A DNA stretch of 64,000 nucleotides from Pardosa pseudoannulata (lineage: Eukaryota > Arthropoda > Arachnida > Araneae > Lycosidae): contig CM063506.1 of NCBI GenBank assembly GCA_032207245.1, positions 21,636,944-21,700,943 on the forward strand, in the 5' to 3' direction. The position numbers and the translations under genes were made by a program. Positions 56,897 through 64,000 of this stretch are shown in pieces (positions within the stretch are counted from its first letter, which is position 1; every line of letters begins with the position of its first letter). The notes under the pieces were generated by a model. It ran no database searches. It saw only the letters and a list, made by a program, of their open reading frames with translations, and had not been told where the DNA came from.

Positions 56897-59800
56897 GGTC
56901 TAATTTTTCAACAAATTAAATTATTTCAATATTTTTTGATGCAACACATTTCTTATACACTGGACTAGTGAATACCCTAAAATATTTGCTTAATTTACAG
57001 TTGGTAAAAAGTTTTGGTCCTTCAAAATCATACACATTGAATTTTTAATGAATTTTCATTACCTTTATATCTAACTATGAGTGTAACATCATTAAAAATT
57101 ATCCAAATTTAAAGCTTTTAGGTCATTTACTAGTAAATACTATCAAAAGCATTCATAATAATTTTCAACACAATATTTTAAGAACTTTTTGAGAAATCAC
57201 ATTTCAAGTTTCAACATTTTATTAAAAATACCGTTCTGAGAAAAAGGCATTTGAAGTTTATGAAAGCAACTTTAACTATTAAAAAATTAAAATACGTGTT
57301 TAAAATTCCCTCCAATTTCTTGCGTCAAAACTTTCTAATTCCTAAGTTGTTAATTATTAAAAATACTAGAAAAATGTTTAAACTACTCTTCATGAAAATT
57401 TAAAAAGTTTTGTCCAAAAAATGCTCTTTAAAAAGCTTTAAATTCCCAACTTCTGGTTCCAAAGTCGCTACTTCCGTTTTGTTTTGACAGCTGTCACTGA
57501 TGTTTACACAGCTGTAACTTTTCTTTAAATGCTGTAGTAACAACACAAAAACAGATTTAGAAGCCTAAAAGGTGAAATTTTACAATAGAGAAATTTTAAA
57601 AAATTATGATTTTTGGCAAAATATGACATTTTTAATGTAGACGGATACCTTAAAATAGAATTTATTTCAAAAAGCCATTAAGTATTTAAATATGAATAGG
57701 GACAAGGAACTGAGGGTTTACTTTTTATAACCTTGTTCCAATAACTTACACATATATGGTTTACTGCCAGATGTTAGATTTCTTCTCAAAACATCAGGAA
57801 CAATGACATTTGACGGAGGTCGTGGAGGTAAGTGAGGAGCTCCACAGCCTCTCACATATGGAATGCACTCTTTATGGACAGCCACATTGCATTCTGAAAG
57901 ATAACATTTAACAACAATTAATTACTCTACTCTACAAACAAAACTGTTAAATACAGCTTGTAAAAAAATAAAACTTGTTCTCAACATACTATATGATTCA
58001 GGAAGTAGTTATTTTAGAGTATTATTCTTCAATAAAAATAAATCATTTTGATTGGATTGAAAATGGTTTAGATATATAGAATATAGAATTAAGAGATTAA
58101 ACATGATTTAAAAAAAATTAAATTAATGTAGTTAACTTAATGATTTCATGGCACAAGCAGCAAATAATTTTAAATAAATAAATAAATCTGAATTTTACCA
58201 AGAAAGCCTCTTATATTCAAAATGAAATAAAATCTAAACACAAATTGAATTTTGACAATGGATTACTAATCTTTAATAAATATACACATTAATAAAATAA
58301 TTAAAATGTAATATCATTCATATCAACATCGGCCAAGGTATAGAATCCTGACCTTTAATTTTAATTAATTTTTCTAAGGATAAGTGTTACTTTAATATAA
58401 AACCCACTACAGAGAATGAACAACCTTATAAATGGTTAAATTTAATTTTTTTTCTGGGGGGGGGGGTCTTGTAATAATATACTCAAATTTATCATTGTGT
58501 AAAGTTTAAGAAAGAATAACTAGAAAGCATTAAAAAGAATATTTTGCTATAATAATATCAGAAGAAATATTGAATCATATTAAAGAAAGAAAAAAACTAA
58601 CTTACCTGCACACAAATAACCTTGGTTAAATATTCCCCTAAAAATTTATAAGTCAAATATATAAGTCATTATTTACTATGTAGTGGAGATATTAATAGAC
58701 CATTAAAATACAAGAGAAAAAAACAAATTCAAAGAAAAGTAATGAAACGTTCATTTAAGTATTTAAATACATAAGAGTATAACATGTAAATCTGTAAAAT
58801 TTTGTCATGCTTAGCAGCTATGTTAGAAAGGAACATTGTTTGTTATTTTTTTATATTGTTTGATTTAGAATGAACTCTCCCAAACTGAACAACCAAGAAA
58901 AAGGCCTAATATTTCTTATTATTTAATCAATGAGCATTCAAAATTATATCTAAAATCAGTATGCATAACATTCTGCCCAATCATCTAACAATGAATTTAA
59001 TTAAAAGAAAGTAAAACAATGTCAAATTTAAATATTATTTCATTTTAATGAATGTTCTGCAAAATTAGAACAATGTTAAACAAAACAAAAGAAGTTCTAA
59101 ATTTGAAAAATTAATTATCTATATATTTAACAAAGGTAGATTGATTGGTTTGAAGTACAATGATCAATATTTTTCTAAAAATGAATTAACAGTCATGATT
59201 TGATGATTAAAGGCAATTCTCACTGGCAACATAAATTCATAACAAGTGGGATTTGTATACACAGACTTCAGTACCATAAGCAGCACTCTCTATATTTAGT
59301 CATTCTCTTGTCATACTCTTGAAAATATGTGATTCAGTAAAATGCGTTAAGAGTGAAACCCTGGACTGCATTATCACTGAGACCATAGTTAGATGTTGAT
59401 TAGTTTACCTCTTTAGCTTTATCAGCAAAAAACTAACATAACTAAATTTCATATATTTGTATCCTATTGGCAACAAGTTAACCAGTTCTTCCCTTTTTTA
59501 ATTTAAAAAATTAAAATTTCTATTATTTTTTATTGTTTTGTATTCTGGTAATTTTACATTTAAAATGTTCCAAAAAGAAAGCAAAATCTTAACTCTTGGG
59601 ACTTGAGCTCTCTTATATTTCCCCATTACTGTACAACAGAAAATATTTATACATATGTACACACATACCCTATGTTCAAGCAAGGACAGGTACTTTAGCT
59701 AATATTATATATAACAATCAATAAGCAAGTGCAGTTATGTTACTTATGATAGCTTATACAAAAAAAACCTGTTTTTTTCAAACTGTAATATTGTGCTAAC

Positions 59801-61153
59801 TAAATTACTGAAATACAATTAAAAGAACATAAAATTTATAGTAATTAATGCAGTTAAAAGGTACTAAAAATGTTAACATCTATGCTTAAAGAACATTTTT
59901 AAGATACTATAAAACTTACTTTAGTAACTTCTCACATTCCACACATGTAGTTGCCTTATCGAAAGAATGTAGCTGAAACATATGATCTGTGCACCTCAAA
60001 GTTGATGGCAAAACATTGTCTCTATAACAGAAATAGTAACACTATTACCAATACATTTTATTGTAAAAATGTTTAGTTCAAAGAGAGAAATAATTACTAT
60101 ACAAATAAAAATATGATTAGATTATAAACATTTGCTAATAACTAAAGTATATAAAATAATAAAAAACACAATCCTAACACAAACTATTAATGATTTTCAG
60201 CCATTTTGATGCTCCTAAGAAAGGAAGATATTGATAAATTCCCTAAAGCTTTACATTCTATTTAGCTAATTTTGATAATGAAAATAAATTTGAATTGTTG
60301 AGGTAAAAATTATAAGCCATTTATTGTTTATTAAACAATAAAAATTCAATAAATATTATTTAATAAATGATCGTTTATTGTTTATTAAACAATAAAAGAT
60401 TAGGGAGAACAGTAATACAATCTTAAGTATTTGATATCCAAAAGATTTGTACTAAAGTGCAATGTTTAATGTATCAAATAATTTAATACAACAATGAAGT
60501 AAATAAATATGTAAGACAGATCATATTAATGAACAGATTTAATAAACAGTAAAATATAAAATATTACAAAAAGCTAAGCTTATACTTACAAAGCTCTATT
60601 AATAGCATCAATCCATTTACGTTTAACTTCTTCAGTTTTGGCATACATAGTTAAAGCAGTCTTATTCTGTCTGTGCGCAAGTAGCCAGCAAAAACTCCAC
60701 TTTAAAGTAAAAGAAGATTTTTAAGTTTTAATACAGCAAAAATTAATCAATCTATTTATAAATATTGATGTGAGTCTTAACACATTTCAAAAGCCACCTG
60801 TGATAAGTCCAACATTTGAAGCATGTTTTAGTTTCATATATTATTGAAAAAATTACCTAATTGCTTTTAAAATCATAAGAAAACCAGATTCTATTCCAAG
60901 TTTAATTTGGAACAGAATTTTTTAGTTTTTATTTACTTTATTGCTTGTTGCTAAATTTTATTTTATCTTACTAGGGCAAAACAAAACATTAATTACTTGA
61001 AAAGGTGTTGAGATTAGAATAAATAAATTAGTTGTTTCTTGCAACTTAGTATACTATTCTGAGTCCTGGAGGAACTAAAAACAAGTAAAATTACTTGAAG
61101 TGTTGATTACGCTAATATGTGTAATGAACTCATATATATGTAATATATAATTA

Positions 61154-61193
<40 letters not shown>

Positions 61194-61823
61194 ATGAACA
61201 ATAGAGCAAAATACAGCTATGCCAGTTGTGTGTAGAAGGAGGGGGGCAAATGGGTTCAAAGCTGGTGACACTCATTAAGAGTGACAGGCATATCTCAGCA
61301 AGTATCTTTATTTGAGTTCAGTATTTCCCTTGTTGGAAGAAGACTTTCCTTTCCCTCAGTTCTTGCATGGAGATTTGTAGTACATGATATGCTCGTATTA
61401 ATAATAAGCAGCAATCTCTTAAAATCTATAAAACAATTAAAAATTTACAAATCTACCTCTCTTGTATTATGCATTTTTTTTTCAAAGCTTCCAAAGTAGT
61501 TAACATTGCTTTAGAAAAACTTATTTGACCCAAACTCTCAGCTAAGACATTACTTTGAATGTGAGTGGTCACTTCAGAGCTGAAGAAATAAAGGGAGAAA
61601 CACAGAGCAGTTTTTATTCATTCCCTTAGATTGAAATCCCTGAGAATAATTTTGGGTTACCAGTCTGAGTTTAAGCAATAAATTCTCAATGAAACATTTA
61701 TTTTCTCAGACTACTGAAAAAAAACTGACATTATATTTATTTGGAGATTATGAGAGACCTTCCATTAGTTTTCTATGTATGCTTTAAGGTTCCCATATAT
61801 GCTCCTTTGTTTTTTACAGTTAC

Positions 61824-61882
<59 letters not shown>

Positions 61883-62794
61883 TCACACACACAGGTATGC
61901 AAAGTTTTAGGACAAGTCAGTTAAAAGAATAACAAATTTTAGCAGTATTACAATTCCCTATGAAAAGGCATTTATATGACAGTAAATTTTTGCATCCTGA
62001 AAGCTGTAACATTAGAAATCATTCTTGCAATACTAACTCAAAATCCTAGATCATACCCTGTTCACAAGCACTTTTTACCAGTGAAGAGTAACATACTGCA
62101 TATGTATGTTACTCTTTACTGATAAAAAGTGCTTGTCTTTAAAAAGATTCTGAGCATTAACTGATATGTGGATAAGTTAGAATGTAGTTTTATCAAGCAA
62201 GGGCTAATGATACTAGGACCTACTGCTTAAAACCCAAATAGCTAAAACATTCGTTCCTGAGTGGGATTCAAACCCACAAACTCCAGTACCAGGGAGAAGC
62301 AATTATCTGAGAGCAAAATAGGCTCAGTGCTCATATTAATTGTTAAACTGTTATTGCAAAGATATGATTTTCCTCCAGGATGTTTTAATTATACAATGTT
62401 GCAGTACACCACAAAACTCAAACTAAAAACAAATGACAAAATCTTTTTTTAAAAAATGTTTTTTGAAAAGTGCATGGCAATTATGTGTTTTTTAAACAGA
62501 GATAAAAACTTACAGAAACTATACAAATTACATAGTTATTTAATTAGCATTTTCTCAAATTTTAGTTCCATATTAAATATTTATTTAATTATACTTCCAC
62601 AACCCTATTCCTATAAAAAAAATTTCAGGAAATATGTATTTTCTAAAATATGATAAACCTAATGGTTTACAAAGAAATTATAACTTACATACCTTATCCC
62701 TATTGGCAGTTCGGAGAGTATTGTGGATACTTGGAGCATCTTCAACTTTATAGTCCAATAAAACAAGGGCTTCCTTGTAACTGTATTGTTCTCC
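47555..62794 (-). CDS. vav: vav: Rho-family guanine-nucleotide exchange factor, C-terminal 13 exons (5' part outside window)
   Basis: Thirteen minus-strand exons join in phase to 420 codons plus TGA. In transcript order they are 62794-62693, 60699-60590, 60021-59920, 58637-58606, 57893-57750, 54335-54229, 54052-53999, 52770-52667, 51974-51858, 49659-49566, 49360-49252, 49163-49021 and 47599-47555. They give the second half of a PH domain, a C1 zinc finger with the Vav-type spacing H-x12-C-x2-C-x13-C-x2-C-x4-H-x2-C-x6-C, and a proline motif (LPPRPP). After that come SH3, SH2 with the phosphotyrosine-binding FLLR arginine, and the C-terminal SH3 with ALYDF and GWWKG. PH-C1-SH3-SH2-SH3 is unique to Vav. 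Family knowledge: Vav activates Rac/Rho GTPases downstream of tyrosine kinases. The CH and DH (catalytic) exons must lie right of base 64000. Confidence 0.97.
47986..48554 (-). mobile_element. piggyBac-type element, internally deleted
   Basis: The ends CCCCTTCCGGTA and TACCGGAAGGGG are perfect 12-bp inverted copies with TTAA on both sides (47982-47985 and 48555-48558). Near the right end are two subterminal palindromes around ATGACGAGTGTAGCTCGTCAT and AATGACGAGCTAGACTCGTC. It is 569 bp long and lies in the last vav intron. Confidence 0.92.
48190..48320 (-). pseudogene. piggyBac transposase C-terminal cysteine-rich domain remnant
   Basis: The minus strand reads RKPTKKCRVCYKN, stop, IKSETTWRCKQLRIPLH. 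Family members read about 'RKPTxRCRVCxKxGxRxETxWxCxxCxVPLH', so the first cysteine pair survives and the second is half lost. An internal stop confirms decay. Confidence 0.75.
49021..49163 (-). CDS. vav: vav exon: most of C-terminal SH3
   Basis: It encodes IISYAEALYDFQGNSPNML and LHKGDRIAVLDK, then QKGWWKGKIDKN. ALYDF, the acidic/polar RT loop and the WW pair are SH3 signatures. The donor is AAT|GTAAGT. Confidence 0.96.
49252..49360 (-). CDS. vav: vav exon: end of SH2
   Basis: It encodes ELINWYKENSLAESFNGLHV followed by TLMIPYKKAING, matching the SH2 C-terminal pattern 'LVEFYQxxSLxxxFxxLxxTLxxPYK' of Vav. Confidence 0.95.
49566..49659 (-). CDS. vav: vav exon: SH2 middle
   Basis: It encodes YQSQVKHMRVCSADNGQQFY and LSETKYFKSIV. 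VKHMRV corresponds to the SH2 betaD strand (the VKHIKI of other Vav proteins). Confidence 0.95.
49790..50300. other. GC-richer, CpG-containing island inside a vav intron
   Basis: About 500 bp stands out from its AT-rich surroundings (GTCGCGTCCGTCTCTGTCGG, GGGGGGGGTCGATCTCCCCC). Open frames of 114 codons (+) and 78 codons (-) overlap here, but neither has a known motif. It could be a fragment of a repeat, an alternative promoter or a first exon. Confidence 0.4.
51093..51254. repeat. Perfect tandem triplication, 54-bp unit
   Basis: Three identical copies of the unit beginning GTGATAATATTCTATCTAGT and ending TCAGTCTACTGTTAT start at 51093, 51147 and 51201. There is no difference between copies. 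Confidence 0.97.
51858..51974 (-). CDS. vav: vav exon: start of SH2
   Basis: It encodes FAGVMDRDTATKKLEELPSG and TFLLRISPKQNGSFAISI. FLLR carries the invariant SH2 arginine that binds phosphotyrosine. The tryptophan of WFAG is split across the intron. Confidence 0.96.
52667..52770 (-). CDS. vav: vav exon: SH3-SH2 linker
   Basis: It encodes KRPPSYENPFTSRNNCASMS followed by PAPDYINTMLEGHDW, where HDW leads into the SH2 domain. YENP and PDYINT are tyrosine-containing motifs that could be phosphorylated. That is inference. Confidence 0.92.
53999..54052 (-). CDS. vav: vav exon: end of N-terminal SH3
   Basis: This short 54-base exon encodes GYVSRTGKTGFFSPEHVE. GKTGFFSPEHV is the closing GxxGxFPxxYV motif of SH3. 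It is in phase 0 at both ends. The donor GAG|GTAATT is slightly weak. Confidence 0.93.
54229..54335 (-). CDS. vav: vav exon: N-terminal SH3
   Basis: It encodes VKARFAYRGPPDHLSFDSDD and EIYVTKQINNMCWE, in SH3 order: A.(F/Y).Y, then LSF..(D/G)D.I, then W(E/W). The usual ALYDF is replaced by ARFAY, as often seen in the atypical N-terminal SH3 of Vav. Confidence 0.94.
54878..54970. repeat. (TA)n(TG)n compound microsatellite
   Basis: A TA run of about 65 bp is followed by TATGTATGTG and a (TG)n tail, inside a vav intron. Confidence 0.95.
55216..55784 (+). mobile_element. piggyBac-type element, internally deleted, with mutated TTAA sites
   Basis: The ends CACTAGATTTATGG and CCATAAATCTAGTG are perfect 14-bp inverted copies. 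The flanks read ATAA (55212-55215) and TTGA (55785-55788), each one change from TTAA. Subterminal copies of GAGxxAATTTGACTCAT occur near both ends. The plus strand keeps a cysteine-rich transposase tail, supporting the piggyBac assignment. Confidence 0.75.
55475..55648 (+). pseudogene. piggyBac-type transposase C-terminal cysteine-rich fragment
   Basis: The frame reads EEVENNSIPMTEIHATDARK, then SKRNHCEKCNRNVCGKCVSK and TDFICKKCFS before TGA. The cysteine pattern C-x2-C-x4-C-x2-C-x7-C-x2-C at the very C-terminus is what piggyBac-like transposases carry. It is the only coding remnant in a 569-bp element. Confidence 0.7.
55790..57749. other. vav intron sequence with one microsatellite
   Basis: AT-rich intron with a (TA)n run at 56821-56891. 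I see no exon, inverted terminus or other element in the rest. Confidence 0.35.
56821..56891. repeat. (TA)n microsatellite
   Basis: Uninterrupted TA run of about 70 bp in the same vav intron. Confidence 0.95.
57750..57893 (-). CDS. vav: vav exon: second half of C1 and proline-rich linker
   Basis: It completes the C1 finger (CNVAVHKECIPYVRGCG) and continues through APHLPPRPPSNVIVPDVL to the N-terminal SH3. LPPRPP resembles an SH3-binding motif, which in Vav sits between C1 and SH3. Confidence 0.95.
58606..58637 (-). CDS. vav: vav exon: C1 middle (32-base micro-exon)
   Basis: It encodes GIFNQGYLCA, the (G)xFYQGYxC segment of C1 domains, and joins both neighbours in phase with consensus splice sites. 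At 32 bases it is too short for ORF-based detection. Confidence 0.93.
59920..60021 (-). CDS. vav: vav exon: PH end and start of C1
   Basis: It encodes DNVLPSTLRCTDHMFQLHSF and DKATTCVECEKLL. His and the first two cysteines of the C1 zinc site have the canonical H-x12-C-x2-C spacing. Confidence 0.95.
60590..60699 (-). CDS. vav: vav exon: PH domain, C-terminal half
   Basis: It encodes WSFCWLLAHRQNKTALTMYA and KTEEVKRKWIDAINRA. The final helix with KxxWxxAI is the hallmark PH C-terminal helix. Confidence 0.95.
61157..61190. repeat. Short (TA)n microsatellite
   Basis: TA run of about 34 bp flanked by ATGTAAT motifs, inside a vav intron. Confidence 0.9.
61827..61878. repeat. (TA)n microsatellite
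   Basis: TA run of about 52 bp followed by CACACACA, inside a vav intron. Confidence 0.95.
62065..62135. repeat. Near-perfect hairpin, 32-bp arms and 7-base loop
   Basis: CAAGCACTTTTTACCAGTGA and the next 12 bases form the left arm (62065-62096). The right arm (62104-62135) is its reverse complement with two changes. The loop is TGCATAT. The mismatches are C/T and G/A, so each strand's RNA keeps one as a G-U pair. It could be a pre-miRNA-like foldback, a tiny MITE or a cruciform. Expression is unknown. Confidence 0.85.
62188..62310 (-). repeat. tRNA-derived SINE, family 1, inverted and degraded
   Basis: GGGCTAATGATACTAGGACC, CTACTGCTTAAAACCCAAAT and GTGGGATTCAAACCCAC correspond to the inverted SINE at 18152. 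It lies about 50 bases from the hairpin in the same vav intron. Confidence 0.75.
62693..62794 (-). CDS. vav: vav exon: PH domain, central part (most 5' exon in window)
   Basis: It encodes GEQYSYKEALVLLDYKVEDA and PSIHNTLRTANRDK, in phase 0 at both ends. It corresponds to the 'YxxKxxxxLxxYxVxD' middle strands of the Vav PH domain. The preceding PH, DH and CH exons are not in the window. Confidence 0.9.
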
Positions 62795-64000
62795 CTGAAT
62801 AATTTTTTATTTATATCAGACTCCATAGAAAGATACAGGAATGAAAAAATATTTGTTTACAAATAACTTAATCATAATACAGTAAAGCACTATCTATGCA
62901 TTAAATTTATATCATTAACATTTATACAAAGTTTTATCCCCGTCTTTAAACATTTGTAACTATTGTAGAGAAAAAAATGCTTTCATTTATACAATGCAAC
63001 AGACACACAGCTTCAGTTACACACCATTTTTCTATTTTAACCCTTTGAGTCCTAGAGGGTTTTTTAAAAACACTGTCAAAGAATCCCGAACAGCACAACC
63101 TTGCTCTATTTTAATAGGTATGAGAAGCCCCAAGCAGTGCTATAGTTCTTCTTTTATGTTGATAAATCATACGCAATGGGATAGCACTTCTTCTACTTTA
63201 TATTCTAAACATATATGCTTCAATATTGCACTATTATTATAGTAATGTGCCTATTGTAAAATGTATCATTTATATAAAAAGAGGAGTCCTGTGATGTACT
63301 TGCATTAGTAAATGTGAGTACGTGTGATGTACTTGCATTAATAAATGTGAGCATGTGTGACTTTGACATTCAATAGAATACCATCAGTGATCCACAGCAC
63401 TTGGAATATGCTGGGTTTTCTCAACATAAAAACGCGATCATGCTGCTTGGGACTTAAACAGTTAATAAAATATTCATTGAAAATCTTATTTTATATGTCA
63501 AAAGTGAAAATGCATTCAATGTACTTAATTTAAATTATATTGCTGTACTAAATAGTAATATTCACAGACAAGCAGAATGTCACACGGTGGCTAAAGATAT
63601 TTTAAGTTAATTTCATGCCTACTACCTATGTACACATAAATGGTATAATTAGTACTCAAAAAATTCAAGAAAAGAATTTTTCTCCCTCTTTAATGATGAA
63701 ATTGAGTTTTAAAATTTAATTGCTACTGTTTTTAATATACTATGTTATGATATATGACTACTACTACCTTAAAAACATTTAACTAACTTTACTTAAATTG
63801 TTACTTTTGTATATTTTTTTTTACTTTTGTATAAATTTACAATAATCTAACATGTTTATTAAAATTTTAACTAGACATCTTTTCATTCATAGGCCATTTT
63901 ATATTATACCCTTAAACAATATATAACCAGTGCTTTACTGTATTAAACTATCAAATATAGGTATTTTACAGTACAGATTGTTTTATATATAAAGGTTTGT
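62795..64000. other. vav intron sequence up to window end
   Basis: No further vav exon is visible. The only structure is a possible TTAA-flanked MITE at 63041-63461. Two near-identical stretches of TGTGATGTACTTGCATTA lie 36 bp apart near 63290 and 63326. Confidence 0.4.
63041..63461. mobile_element. Possible piggyBac-type MITE
   Basis: TTAA sites at 63037-63040 and 63462-63465 enclose 421 bp. The left end CCCTTTGAGTCC and right end GGGACTTAAACAG are weak inverted relatives (CxxTTTxAGTCC). No coding sequence is seen. TTAA is common in such AT-rich DNA, so the case rests on the terminal similarity. Confidence 0.45.

Noticed and set aside
60321..60393. Repeated palindrome TTATTGTTTATTAAACAATA as a regulatory site
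   Set aside because: Only two copies in very AT-rich intron. It may be chance or a small slippage product, and nothing ties it to a function.

Overview
This is a 64 kb stretch of AT-rich eukaryotic nuclear DNA. It has GT-AG introns, metazoan gene families and heavy transposon content. An ionotropic-receptor (IR) gene next to vav, with mariner, piggyBac, hAT, Tigger and tRNA-derived SINE remnants, points to an arthropod. A chelicerate such as a spider is my best guess, but that is inference and not proven by the sequence.

Layout. Bases 1-1500 hold one likely 3'-terminal exon of an unidentified upstream gene (1148-1326, + strand) with a nearby poly(A) signal. A Tigger/pogo deletion derivative, a SINE, an AT-rich minisatellite and a threefold 384-bp tandem repeat follow. 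From 5232 to 37642 (+) lies a complete 12-exon gene for a divergent ionotropic receptor of the iGluR superfamily. The exons join in phase to 618 codons plus stop: signal peptide, short amino-terminal domain, S1, TM1, pore, TM3, S2, TM4 and a short basic tail. Intron 1 carries a 2.8-kb higher-order satellite. The other long introns are filled with mobile DNA: a Tc1-like element, two deleted mariners and one point-inactivated mariner, SINEs of two families, a LINE 3' fragment, a solo LTR nested in a SINE, a piggyBac derivative nested in a Tc1/mariner-like relic, an LTR-like repeat pair, and a hAT element with perfect 8-bp target duplications.

From 37643 to 47554 there is no recognisable gene. 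This span holds a dispersed-repeat copy, a hAT derivative, a SINE and very AT-rich sequence that probably includes the 3' UTR of the next gene. From 62794 down to 47555 (- strand) lie the last 13 exons of vav, the Rho-family guanine-nucleotide exchange factor. They join in phase to 420 codons covering the end of the PH domain, the C1 zinc finger, SH3, SH2 and the C-terminal SH3. The CH and DH exons must lie beyond base 64000. The IR gene and vav are convergent and have no evident functional link.

A theme of the window is short TTAA-flanked piggyBac-type derivatives. Three of them keep little more than the C-terminal cysteine-rich domain of the transposase. No bacterial-type system, CRISPR array, rRNA or true tRNA gene is visible. 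All gene models here were made by eye from splice sites, phase and family motifs.
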